From NCBI GenBank assembly GCA_020846295.1, contig JADLEF010000005.1, positions 1 through 34,229 on the forward strand: a stretch of DNA of 34,229 bases, written 5' to 3'. Source of the DNA: Acidimicrobiales bacterium (GTDB lineage Bacteria > Actinomycetota > Acidimicrobiia > Acidimicrobiales > CAIXPF01). Of this stretch, positions 8,027 through 16,389 are shown one piece after another. A program made the position numbers and the translations under genes. Each line of letters opens with the position of its first letter. The first letter of the stretch is position 1. The notes beneath the pieces were generated by a model. The model searched no databases. It worked only from the letters and a program-made list of their open reading frames with translations, and was not told the origin of the DNA.

Positions 8027-8044
8027 ACGTCAATATATTGACGT
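8027..8044. promoter_or_regulatory. Palindromic operator between badI and marR
   Basis: ACGTCAATATATTGACGT is a perfect 18-bp palindrome, conspicuously AT-rich in this GC-rich region, sitting 13 bases before the marR start codon and about 90 bases before badI. MarR dimers bind palindromes of this size. The centre TATATT resembles a -10 element on both strands, so bound repressor could block both divergent promoters. Operator function is inferred from symmetry, position and the neighbouring regulator. Confidence 0.8.
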
Positions 8045-8057
8045 AGACTAGGCCTCC

Positions 8058-8597
8058 ATGGGAGCTGCCACAAGCCCGTCGGTTCGGAAGCGGAGCCGCG
8101 GAACACCGTCGGTTCCGTTCGATGATGACAACGCCGCCCGCTTGGCGTTGGCCAACCGGGTGTTCTTCCGGCTCCACCAATGCGCCAACCTGTTGCACAA
8201 GACGGGGAGCAGCGCGCTGGAGGAGGAGGGGCTCACCACCCAGCAGTGGGCGGTGCTGGCCGCGCTGTCGCGGCCCGAGGCGGCCGGTGGGATGACCGTC
8301 AACGAGCTGGCCCGCTACCTGATGATCAGCCGGCAGAACCTCTCGGGGGTGCTACAGCGCATGGAGCGCAACGGGCACCTCGCCGGTGGTGCCGACCCGC
8401 GCGACGGTCGCGCCCGGCTCATCACCATGACGCCGCCCGGCCGGGAGCTGTGGCAGCAGCGGGCCCTCCCGAAGATCGCCGCGTACTACGGGCGCGCTGT
8501 CGAGGGGATGTCACTCGAGGACCTGACCCGCGCCCTGCACTACCTGCTGACCCTGCTCGACAACATGACCGCGCTCGACGCCCCCGAGGACGGCTGA
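8058..8597 (+). CDS. MarR family regulator, likely of the badI-aliB genes (BadR-like)
   Basis: A 179-residue MarR-type winged-helix regulator. An N-terminal tail of about 30 residues precedes the dimerisation helix (LALANRVFFRLHQCANLLHKTGSSALEEEGLTTQQWAVLAAL). The DNA-recognition helices lie in MTVNELARYLMISRQNLSGVLQRMERNGHL, and the wing is ADPRDGRARLITMTPPG. In Rhodopseudomonas palustris the MarR protein BadR controls the badHI and aliAB genes; divergent placement beside badI here suggests the same job. A perfect palindrome immediately upstream suggests autoregulation. No clear Shine-Dalgarno sequence precedes the ATG, so the transcript may be leaderless or have a very short leader. The effector would plausibly be a pathway CoA ester, which is an inference. 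Confidence 0.9.
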   Translation: MGAATSPSVRKRSRGTPSVPFDDDNAARLALANRVFFRLHQCANLLHKTGSSALEEEGLTTQQWAVLAALSRPEAAGGMTVNELARYLMISRQNLSGVLQRMERNGHLAGGADPRDGRARLITMTPPGRELWQQRALPKIAAYYGRAVEGMSLEDLTRALHYLLTLLDNMTALDAPEDG

Positions 8598-8621
8598 GGG
8601 CGGCTCGCCGCGTTCTGTCGG

Positions 8622-10832
8622 TCAGTCGACGGACACCGATCGCACGCCCGGGATCGCCCGCAGCGCCTTGCGCAGCTCCGATCGCGATCCCGTGTGGACG
8701 ATCTCGTAGTGCTGCAACCCGCGACCATCCTCGGCGATGGACGACGAGGACGTCTCGATGTCCGCTCGGAGATCGAGCAGGGCCAACGTGACCCTCGCGA
8801 TGGCGCCAGGCGTGTTGTCGCACACCAGGTGCACGGTGGACACCCGCACCCCCGGCGCCACCCACAGCAGGCGGACCGCCTTGCCCGGGCTGTCCTCGAT
8901 GCTGGCCAGCGCGTTCGCGCAGCTCGCCCGGTGGGCCACCACGCCGCGGGCCCGGCTCGACACCCCGATCAGCGCGGCCGGGGGCGCGGGCCGGCAACAG
9001 CCGGCGAGGCTCACCTCGATGCCGCTGAGCCCCGGAGCGACCACTTGCCCCGCGTCGGGAGCGCGCACCGTACCGTGCGGTGTGGGCGTGTCGGCAGGGG
9101 CGGGCGCCGCGGCGGTCCGGCCCCGCAACGCCCGCTCCAGGCGAAGCAGCTCCACATGACCCGATCCCACCTGGTCGGCCAGCTGCTCCCAGCTGCTCAA
9201 CCCGGCGGTGGCCAGCAGCAGCGGCGCGGCCGCCTCCGGGGTGGTCCGGTGTTTGGACAGCAGCGCGGCCAGCGCCGATTCGCCCGCGGCGCGCGTGCGG
9301 GCCCGCCTTACCCGACCGTGCCACTGGCGCACGCGATCCCGCGCCCGGGCGGTGGCGGTGTAGGCCAGCCAGTCCAGCGACGGCCCCGTCGTGCGGCCGG
9401 TGAGGATCTCCACCCGGTCCCCGCTCCGCAGCCTCGACGACAGCGGCACCAGCTTCCCGTTGACCTTCGCCCCCGAGCAGCGGTGCCCGACCTCGGAGTG
9501 GATGGCGTAGGCGTAGTCGATGACGCCGGAGCCGACGGGCAGGGTCAGCACGTCGCCCGTCGGGGTCAGTACCCAGATCTCCTCGGCCCCGAGCTCTTCG
9601 GTGACCGCCTCCACGTACTCGCCGTCCTCCGCCGCGTCCTGCCAGTCGAGCAGACGGCGCAACCACTGCGGTTCGCGGGGATCGTCGTGGGTCTTGTAGG
9701 CGTGGTGCGCGGCGCTGCCCAGCTCCGCCTCCCGGTGCATCTCCTGCGTGCGGATCTGGACCTCGAACAGCCGGCCGCGCACGTGCACGGTGGTGTGGAT
9801 CGATCGGTAGGAGTTGAACTTCGGCTTGGCGACGTAGTCCTTGATGCGCCCCGGCACCGGCTCCCACAGGGCGTGGACCGAGCCGAGCGCGGCGTAGCAC
9901 TCGGCCAGGGTGGCCACGATGATGCGCAGGCCGAGCAGATCGTGCAGCGACTCGACGTCGTACCCGGCACGGGCCTTGCGGTGCACCGACCAGGCGTGCT
10001 TGATCCGCGCCTGCACCACCCCGTCGATCCCGTTCGCCGCGAGGTGGGCGACCAGCTCGGTGCGCGCCGAGTCGAGCGCCTGTTCCAGCTCGGGGATGTC
10101 CGCCAGCACCTTGCGGGTGGCCTCGTACTCGTCGGGATGGGCGACGGCGAAGGCTCGGTCCTCGAGCTCGGTCTTGATGGCAGCCAGACCCATGCGGTGT
10201 GCGAGCGGGCCGTGCAACGCCAGCGTCTCGCGCCCGATGCGGGCCTGCTTGTGCGGGGCGAGCGCGTCGATGGTGCGCAGGTTGTGCAGTCGGTCGGCGA
10301 TCTTGATCACGACCACCCGGGGGTCCGACGCGAGCGCGACGAACAGCTTGCGCAGGCGGGCCGCCTCGAGAGCATCGGGATCGTCCCCGCGCACCGCAGC
10401 CACCTTCGTCGCCCCGTCCACCAGCGTGGCCACCGACGGTCCGAATGCGCCGGCGATCTCCGCCAGCGACGCGTCGGTGTCCTCCACGGTGTCGTGCAGC
10501 ACCGCGGCGATGACGGTGTCCGCATCGGCACCGAGCTCGGTCACCACCGCGGCCACCGCCAGCGGGTGGGTGACGTACGGCTCGCCGCTACGGCGGATCT
10601 GGGCGCCGTGCTTGACGACGGCGAAGCGGATGGCCGCCTGCAGCCGCTCCTGGTCCGCGGTGGGCCAGTCCGCCGTCCGGGACCTGAGCGCGGCCTCGTG
10701 GCCGGCGACGATCTGGTTCATCTCGTCACCGTGCCGGTGGGCGCGCCCTTTCTCATCCGGGGCCGTTGGCCCCGCCGTCCGCTCGTCGTTCGACGCGTCC
10801 AGGCTATCGACGACCGACGGAGCTGCGTGCAC
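8622..10832 (-). CDS. Bifunctional (p)ppGpp synthetase/hydrolase, Rel/SpoT family
   Basis: A 736-residue protein with the full long-RSH layout. The HD hydrolase domain (about 40-200) holds GEPYVTHPLAVA, the HDTVEDT metal motif near residue 114 and KIADRLHNLRT. The synthetase domain (about 230-400) holds GRIKDYVAKPKFNSYRSIHTTV and FEVQIRTQEMHREAE. A TGS domain follows (about 415-480), then a conserved-Cys region (LAGCCRP..HRASCANAL) and a C-terminal ACT domain. The RIKD element fits the RxKD form linked to bifunctional enzymes. It controls the stringent response by making and degrading ppGpp. Parts of the synthetase (ARIKHAWSVHRKA) differ from typical actinobacterial Rel, so it could be a second paralogue. 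The start is a GTG; an ATG at 10721 is an alternative. Confidence 0.93.
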   Translation of the reverse strand: MHAAPSVVDSLDASNDERTAGPTAPDEKGRAHRHGDEMNQIVAGHEAALRSRTADWPTADQERLQAAIRFAVVKHGAQIRRSGEPYVTHPLAVAAVVTELGADADTVIAAVLHDTVEDTDASLAEIAGAFGPSVATLVDGATKVAAVRGDDPDALEAARLRKLFVALASDPRVVVIKIADRLHNLRTIDALAPHKQARIGRETLALHGPLAHRMGLAAIKTELEDRAFAVAHPDEYEATRKVLADIPELEQALDSARTELVAHLAANGIDGVVQARIKHAWSVHRKARAGYDVESLHDLLGLRIIVATLAECYAALGSVHALWEPVPGRIKDYVAKPKFNSYRSIHTTVHVRGRLFEVQIRTQEMHREAELGSAAHHAYKTHDDPREPQWLRRLLDWQDAAEDGEYVEAVTEELGAEEIWVLTPTGDVLTLPVGSGVIDYAYAIHSEVGHRCSGAKVNGKLVPLSSRLRSGDRVEILTGRTTGPSLDWLAYTATARARDRVRQWHGRVRRARTRAAGESALAALLSKHRTTPEAAAPLLLATAGLSSWEQLADQVGSGHVELLRLERALRGRTAAAPAPADTPTPHGTVRAPDAGQVVAPGLSGIEVSLAGCCRPAPPAALIGVSSRARGVVAHRASCANALASIEDSPGKAVRLLWVAPGVRVSTVHLVCDNTPGAIARVTLALLDLRADIETSSSSIAEDGRGLQHYEIVHTGSRSELRKALRAIPGVRSVSVD

Positions 10833-10928
10833 ACCGGGTGCAACACCGCCACGCCCCCGCTGCTTCCTGACGGCCGAACCTCGATCGGGTCAGCGGCGGG
10901 GTCGTGGTCGCCGCGGCCGATCGCCGGG

Positions 10929-12275
10929 TCAGATCGAGGCCAGGCCCGACAGGCTCGGCATGAAGAAGTACTCGCCGCCTCGCATCGTCACGTAGCCCCC
11001 GATGGCGGCGTGGGCGCGCCCCGACCCGTCGGGGGTGACCCATTCCTGCCCCGGCACGGGCTCGCACTGTCCGATGATCGGATCGAACGGCCTGCCGTCG
11101 CCGCCGTTGGCCCGGCGCTGCAACGCCTCGAACTGTCCGGCGATGTCGCTCGTGTTGGCCATGAACAACAGCCCGACACCCCCCGTCGGGCTGTCCTTCG
11201 GGCCGCGCTCGCCGTCCCCGTGCTCCACCCGAGTGCCGTAGGTCATGCCTCGCCGCGCCAGCGGGTACGAGGTTCGGCTGTCGCGCGGGTTCATCAGCCG
11301 GGTGTGGGCGGCGACGGGGCAGCGTCCCTCGTAGAGGAACCCGTTGTCGTGGTCAGGGGCTGCTGTACCGATGGTCTCCACGGAGCGACCGAGGCGATTC
11401 CGACCGACGAGCAACGCACCCGCTTCATCGGCCGAGCACCGCAGCGCGGTGGCCAACTGCTGCTCCGCTTCCCGAAAGGCGTGTGCGTCCTGGTCGAGCT
11501 TGCGCGCCACCAGGTAGCTGCCGCGCCCATCGGCGCTCAAGGGGTCCGGGCACAGCACCCAGTCGAGCGGCGGGGCGGCGGACCAGTAGCTGGCGATGTT
11601 GCGCTCCCGGTCCCGGTTCACGTCGAAGCTGAAGAAGCGCGGCTGGCTCCGCCCGTCGAGAAAGCCGAAGTGCTCGATCGGCTGCTGCTCGGCGTTCACG
11701 AGCAGCTCGGTCCGTTCCGTGTGCAGCCGCGCCATGCCGGGGGTGACGGTGGCGAGCAGCGAGTCCACACGGGCGACGAGCGATGGTGCGTCGTCGGCGA
11801 GGATCCGCAGCACGGCGTGCGGCCCGCGCAGGTGCTCCTCCCATGCCGCCGGTGGCGGATCGCCCAGCCCGGCGGTGGCCATGCCCCGCTCGAACGGGTC
11901 GGCGTTGTGCGCCGGGCGGCGCGTCTCGTCCACGCCCAGCGCCGTGTAACCGGCGGCGCTGAGGGCGAAGGTGACGATCGGTGCCCGGCCGGTCGGAGGG
12001 CGCCGTGCTGCGCTGCCATACCCGCCGGTCTCGGCTCCGAGGAGGCTGGCGCTGTCCGCCAACTGGGCGGCCATCGAGGTGAGCTCGGGCACCAGCTCGC
12101 GCACCCACCGCGATGCCGGTTCGGCGTCGAGGAACCGGATGAACACCGTGGCGCCCCATGGCCGACCGCCGGCGCGCAGGATGGTCGCCTGCACGTCGCG
12201 CAGCGCCGCCTCGTCGGTGGGAAGCAGCCCGGCCTGCGGGTGCCAGTCGATCGTCCCGCCGTCGGCGACGCTCAT
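10929..12275 (-). CDS. DyP-type heme peroxidase
   Basis: A 448-residue dye-decolorising-type peroxidase. The catalytic GxxDG motif is seen as EHFGFLDGRSQP (about residues 199-210), the proximal heme ligand as His near residue 324 in AAHTRLMNPRDSR, then RRGMTYG, GLLFMANTSDIAGQFEALQRR and the C-terminal FFMPSLSGL. These enzymes reduce hydrogen peroxide while oxidising dyes, phenolics or other substrates. No Tat or Sec signal is present, so it is probably cytosolic. The ATG at 12275 overlaps the stop of the upstream gene by 4 bases (ATGA), implying coupled expression. No encapsulin shell gene is nearby, and no encapsulation tail is obvious. The much longer track ORF (to 12830) reads into the upstream gene in another frame. 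Confidence 0.92.
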   Translation of the reverse strand: MSVADGGTIDWHPQAGLLPTDEAALRDVQATILRAGGRPWGATVFIRFLDAEPASRWVRELVPELTSMAAQLADSASLLGAETGGYGSAARRPPTGRAPIVTFALSAAGYTALGVDETRRPAHNADPFERGMATAGLGDPPPAAWEEHLRGPHAVLRILADDAPSLVARVDSLLATVTPGMARLHTERTELLVNAEQQPIEHFGFLDGRSQPRFFSFDVNRDRERNIASYWSAAPPLDWVLCPDPLSADGRGSYLVARKLDQDAHAFREAEQQLATALRCSADEAGALLVGRNRLGRSVETIGTAAPDHDNGFLYEGRCPVAAHTRLMNPRDSRTSYPLARRGMTYGTRVEHGDGERGPKDSPTGGVGLLFMANTSDIAGQFEALQRRANGGDGRPFDPIIGQCEPVPGQEWVTPDGSGRAHAAIGGYVTMRGGEYFFMPSLSGLASI

Positions 12276-13051
12276 GATCGGACCCTCTGCACTCGGTCCA
12301 GCAGGTCGCTGATGGCGCGATGGCAGTCGTCCCTCGCCTGTCGCATCGGCGTCGAGTCCGCATCGGGCTGTCCTTGCGTCGGCCTCTTTCCCGGTCGGGT
12401 GTGGAAGAACCTGATCCGGCCAACCCCGTCGCGGGCCAGGCCGACGTCGGCGAAGTCCGCCTGGTGGTGGCTGCTCTCGGTCGGTGCCGGATAGCGGCGT
12501 GCGTCGTCGGCCGGCTCGCCGTAGCCCACGTTGAACGGGACGTAGTAGTCGAGCACCAGGTAGGGCGCGTGGTGCGTCACCTCGGTCGTGCCGGGCCCCG
12601 GGCCCGGCGGTGTGAACTCCAGCAACTCGATGAAGAAGTGCGGGTGGTTGCACTGGCCCCAGATCTGCAACGAGACCTCCTCGCCATGCAGCTGCGCCAG
12701 TTCGACGAGGCGGCCGACGGTGTAGATGGTCGCCGCCCGGTTCACCATCTGGATCTCGGCCGGGTTGAGCGAGCTGTCGGAGTACCAGTGCGCCGCGACC
12801 GACGCGCCGTCCGCGCCGCGGCCGTACCACTGGGTGTTGATCGACGCGATCGCGTCGGGCCCGAGCTTGCCGTCGGTGACGATGTCGAGGAGCGCGTCGC
12901 AGGTGGTCCGCTCAGCGCGCAGGTCGGTGGCGAGGGAGCTGACGTAGGCGATCAGCTTCGCAGGATCGCGGTGCGCGGTGACCGTGTAGATCCGCTCCAA
13001 CGCCTCGAACTGGCCGCGATCGCCCTTGCCGCGCTTCGTGCCGACACCCAT
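12272..13051 (-). CDS. Unrecognised protein coupled to the DyP peroxidase
   Basis: A 259-residue protein with a strong AAGGAGGGG ribosome binding site just before its ATG. I do not recognise a family. The chain begins with a basic stretch (MGVGTKRGKGDRG), then a helical section, then a Tyr/His/Pro-rich middle (IWGQCNHPHFFIELLEFTPPG, THHAPYLVLDYYVPFNVGYG) and an Arg/Asp-rich end. There is no signal peptide or membrane segment. Codon use fits its neighbours. Because its stop overlaps the peroxidase start, the two products probably act in one process, for instance as a partner or substrate-modifying protein; that is inference only. Confidence 0.75.
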   Translation of the reverse strand: MGVGTKRGKGDRGQFEALERIYTVTAHRDPAKLIAYVSSLATDLRAERTTCDALLDIVTDGKLGPDAIASINTQWYGRGADGASVAAHWYSDSSLNPAEIQMVNRAATIYTVGRLVELAQLHGEEVSLQIWGQCNHPHFFIELLEFTPPGPGPGTTEVTHHAPYLVLDYYVPFNVGYGEPADDARRYPAPTESSHHQADFADVGLARDGVGRIRFFHTRPGKRPTQGQPDADSTPMRQARDDCHRAISDLLDRVQRVRS

Positions 13052-13056
13052 CTGGC

Positions 13057-13076
13057 CCCTCCTTGGTCCCGGAGGG
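13057..13076 (-). promoter_or_regulatory. Hairpin masking a ribosome binding site
   Basis: On the minus strand CCCTCC and GGAGGG, separated by 8 bases, can pair just upstream of the ATG at 13051. The right arm is the Shine-Dalgarno sequence itself, so the stem could reduce translation or act as a weak end signal for the preceding cyclase gene. The stem is only 6 bp, so this is tentative. Confidence 0.35.
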
Positions 13077-13089
13077 TCAGATCCTGCGA

Positions 13090-16000
13090 TCAGGCCTCGC
13101 GATACACCGCGCCCGGAGCGGTGGCTCGCAGCCGGTGCAGCCGTTGCACACCCGGAAACCCCTTCAGGACCCGTTCGCGACGATCGATGATCCGATGCGT
13201 GGTCCGTTTGGCGACGGCGTCGGAGGCGAGCACCTCACCCGGGCCGGCCTCGGCGGCGATCCGCGCCGCCAGGTTGACGACCGCGCCGTAGGGCCGGCCC
13301 TCGACCATCAGCGGGTACCCGCCGGCCAGCCCGACGCGGGTCGTCGGAGGTGGGTCGGACCCCGCGGCGCCGGCGGTGCCGGCAGCCGCGTCGGCACCGA
13401 GCTCGTCGCCGATGGCGAGGGCGCAGGCCGCCGCGGCGTCGGCGTCGGCGAACCAGGCGAGCAGCGAGTCCCCGCCTTCGGAGAACTCGTGACCGCCGAA
13501 GCGTTGCAGGCAGCTCCGCACGACTCGATGGTGTTCGGACACCAGTCGGTGGTAGGCGATGTCGCCGAGGCGCACCGAGACATCGGTGGAGCCGACGACA
13601 TCGCTCATCAGCACCGCCCGCCACTCGCCGCCATCAGCGGTGGACAGCGGCGCGTCGATCGAGCGCCGGTTGAGCGTCGCTGCGTCAGCGGTGAGCCAAT
13701 CGAAGCCGAGCTGCTCGCCGAGGCGGTGGGCGGTCGCGGCGTGATGGCGCAGCAGGTCCCGGTCGCCGTGCTGCGACGCGATGCGGGCCAGGCCGAGGTG
13801 CACCCGGGCCAGCTCGAGGTACGCGCCCGCCTCGTGGCACTGCGCCCTCGCCCGCTGGTACAGCTCCTCGGCCTCCCGCACGGCGCCATGGCGGGCGGCG
13901 GTGTCGGCGGCGATGCGGGCGACAGACGCCGGCCAGGTGAAGGCGAAGGCGACGCCGCGGTCGTCCGCCCAGCGCAGCAGCTCGAACGCCGCCTCCATAC
14001 CATCCGGTGTGTCGCCGTCATCGTCGTTGCTCCTCGGGCCCGACGCGGTGGCGAGGTCCAGGCACACGAGGCCCACGGTGGTCTGGACCCGCTGTCGGTG
14101 GTGCAGCGGGCTCAGATCCGTGTAGAGGGTGCGCTCGAGCAGACGCCGCCGGTAGCGGGCGATCGTGCGGACCATGCCGGGCTGGGTCGCCTCCCAGTCC
14201 TCGAGCAGGGCCGCGATGCGCGCCCGATCCCCGCTGGCGTGCGCGGCGTAGAGCTGCGCCGGGTAGAGCAGGAACAGCACGAGCGGGTACTCCGAGCGCA
14301 GGCCGTTGGCCCGGGCCCGGGCGGCGTGGCGTTCGAGCGCGCCGAAGTCGCCCCGCGAGGCCGCCATCTGGGCCAGCACCGCCTCGGCCAGGCCCTCGTT
14401 GGAGAAGTCGCGCCGCGCCCGGGCCAGCGCCTGCGCCGTCTCGGCGAACCGGACCGCCTCGGTGAAGCGACCCGTCGGGTGGGCGACGAAGGCCAGGCGC
14501 GCCGTCATGGTGCACGCCAACCATCCGTCGCCCGCCTCGCGGGCGATGTGGGCGGCGCGGCCGTACCCGTCCTCCGCCCCGGCGAAGTCCAGCGCGGCGA
14601 GCCGGGCGTAGCCCAGCGCACCGAAGGCGAGTGACCGGGCCCGGGCGTCGGCGTCGCGGCCGAGCCGCCGCACCGCCGTCTCCGCCCAGTGGGTGGCCTC
14701 CTCCAGCCGGCCGCCGGTGGAGGCGACCTCGGCGAGCAGCTCGCTGGCCAGCGACCGGGTGCGGGGGTCGGTCGCCTCCTCGGCGTAGCGCTCCAGGGCC
14801 CGGGTGTCCACGTCCGGCTTCCACGCCCCGGCGTCGAAGTTGTTCCGCAGCCGCGCCTGCAGCAGCAGGGCCCGGCCCCACAGCGACGCGGCGTCGAGCC
14901 GCTCGGCCTCGTCTACCAGGGCACCGATCAGCTCGAGGGCGGTGGCGCTGTTGTCGTCGAAGAACGCCGCCTCGGCGGCGGCCAGGCGCAGCTCGAGCCG
15001 GCGCCGCGGCGGCAGGTCGAGGGCGTCGGCGGCGTCGAGGGCGCCCTGGGCGAACCGGCTCGCCTCACCCCACGCGGCCCGCTCGGCCGACCATTGACGG
15101 GCCGCGTCGAACAGCTCGTACCGCAGGTCCGGTTCGATGCGTCCGCCGGCGACCAACGCGTGCTCTGCGGCGCGCGCCACCGCGGCGCCGTCCCGCCGGC
15201 GCTCCGCCCAGGCGAGGCGGGCGCAGCGGGCGTGCACGTCCTGCCGCGCCCGGGTCGACAGGCGGCGATCCAGTTCGGCGCGCAGCAACGGGTGGCTGAA
15301 CCAGAACAGCACGCCGTCCGAGCGCAGCACCCCCGCCGCCAGCGCGTCGTCAAGGGCGTCGGCGGCGTCGTCCCGGGACACGGCGGCCACCTCGGCGAGC
15401 TCGTCCACGGTCAGCTCGGGGCCGAACACCGCGGCCGCCGCGAGCGGCGCCACATGGTCGGCGGCCAGCCGGTCCACCCAGTTGCGCACCGGATCGTCGA
15501 CGATGTCCTCAACCCGCATGGTGCCGAGGGTCCGCCGGTCATCGGCCCGCAGATCGGCGGGGACGCCCCGCCCCTGCAGGGTCTCCACGGCGGCGCGCAG
15601 CAGCAACGGGTTGCCCTGACAGGCGCGGTACACGATGGAGACGTACGCCGGGCTCGGGCGCAGCACCCCGAGCTGCTCGATGGCGAGCACGCAATCCGCT
15701 TCGTCCAAGGGGCGCAGCGTGCGCGCCGTGCTGACCCTGAGGCGGCGCAGCCGCTCCAGCGTCGAGCCGATCGACGAGTCCGGTGCCACCGGACGGTGGC
15801 AGAGCACCAGCAACGCGGGCGTCTCCGGGGCGGCGTCGGTCGCCGCGTCGGCCAGGTCGGCCAACAGCTCGGCGGACGCGTCGTCCAGCCAGTGGGCGTC
15901 GTCCACCACGAGCACGTCCACCCGGCGCTGCAGGGCGTCGACCAGGGCGGCGACCGCGGGCTGGGTGGCGTCGCGTCGTTCGGCGGAGACCTCGGCCCGG

Positions 16001-16245
16001 GCGCGACCGGTGTGCGCGTCACCGGCGAACACGGTGGGCGGCTCCCAGCTGCGTCCCGTGGCCCGCTGCACGAGCTCCGATGCAGTCCGGTAGCTCGGTT
16101 GGTCGGGCCGCGCCGCCACGGCCACCACCGGCCGATCGGTGAAGAGCTCCTCGCGCAGCCGGGCGACGAGCTCCGTCTTGCCGATGCCGGCGGCGCCCTC
16201 GATGAGCAGGATGCGGAAGCCGTTGCGCCGGACATCGTGCAGCAC
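13090..16245 (-). CDS. AAA-type ATPase with C-terminal class III nucleotide cyclase domain
   Basis: A signalling protein of at least 1051 residues. An N-terminal NTPase of the LuxR/LAL type has a Walker A GAAGIGKT at residues 17-24 and a Walker B-like VLVVDDAHWLDD near residue 115. A long Ala/Arg-rich helical (TPR-like) region spans about 330-860, and a class III adenylate/guanylate cyclase domain begins near residue 873. In the cyclase the two metal Asp residues (D882 in MSDVVGST, D926 in EGGDS) and the transition-state Asn991 and Arg995 (VNLAAR) are kept, but the purine-recognising Lys is replaced by Ser (GHEFSEGGD). Activity or specificity is therefore uncertain. The listed GTG start leaves out a conserved GRE-like segment; a CTG at 16302 in the same frame, with GGAGGG five bases before it, is probably the true start. 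Confidence 0.88.
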   Translation of the reverse strand: MLHDVRRNGFRILLIEGAAGIGKTELVARLREELFTDRPVVAVAARPDQPSYRTASELVQRATGRSWEPPTVFAGDAHTGRARAEVSAERRDATQPAVAALVDALQRRVDVLVVDDAHWLDDASAELLADLADAATDAAPETPALLVLCHRPVAPDSSIGSTLERLRRLRVSTARTLRPLDEADCVLAIEQLGVLRPSPAYVSIVYRACQGNPLLLRAAVETLQGRGVPADLRADDRRTLGTMRVEDIVDDPVRNWVDRLAADHVAPLAAAAVFGPELTVDELAEVAAVSRDDAADALDDALAAGVLRSDGVLFWFSHPLLRAELDRRLSTRARQDVHARCARLAWAERRRDGAAVARAAEHALVAGGRIEPDLRYELFDAARQWSAERAAWGEASRFAQGALDAADALDLPPRRRLELRLAAAEAAFFDDNSATALELIGALVDEAERLDAASLWGRALLLQARLRNNFDAGAWKPDVDTRALERYAEEATDPRTRSLASELLAEVASTGGRLEEATHWAETAVRRLGRDADARARSLAFGALGYARLAALDFAGAEDGYGRAAHIAREAGDGWLACTMTARLAFVAHPTGRFTEAVRFAETAQALARARRDFSNEGLAEAVLAQMAASRGDFGALERHAARARANGLRSEYPLVLFLLYPAQLYAAHASGDRARIAALLEDWEATQPGMVRTIARYRRRLLERTLYTDLSPLHHRQRVQTTVGLVCLDLATASGPRSNDDDGDTPDGMEAAFELLRWADDRGVAFAFTWPASVARIAADTAARHGAVREAEELYQRARAQCHEAGAYLELARVHLGLARIASQHGDRDLLRHHAATAHRLGEQLGFDWLTADAATLNRRSIDAPLSTADGGEWRAVLMSDVVGSTDVSVRLGDIAYHRLVSEHHRVVRSCLQRFGGHEFSEGGDSLLAWFADADAAAACALAIGDELGADAAAGTAGAAGSDPPPTTRVGLAGGYPLMVEGRPYGAVVNLAARIAAEAGPGEVLASDAVAKRTTHRIIDRRERVLKGFPGVQRLHRLRATAPGAVYREA

Positions 16246-16389
16246 GGCGCGCGCGGCATCGGTGTCCTCTTCGCGGCAGATCAGCTGCTGTCGTCGCTGC
16301 AGGGCGTCCCTCCGCGCTCCCCGGCGTGCGCCGGCTCCAGCGGGCCGACCCGTGCACTGTAGCGGTGATCGCTCCGGACGAGCCGTGGC

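Noticed and set aside
8694-12494. 1266-residue plus-strand ORF
   Set aside because: It is a shadow across the Rel, DyP and partner genes; the sequence is Arg/Gly/His-rich with no domains, a common artefact of high GC.
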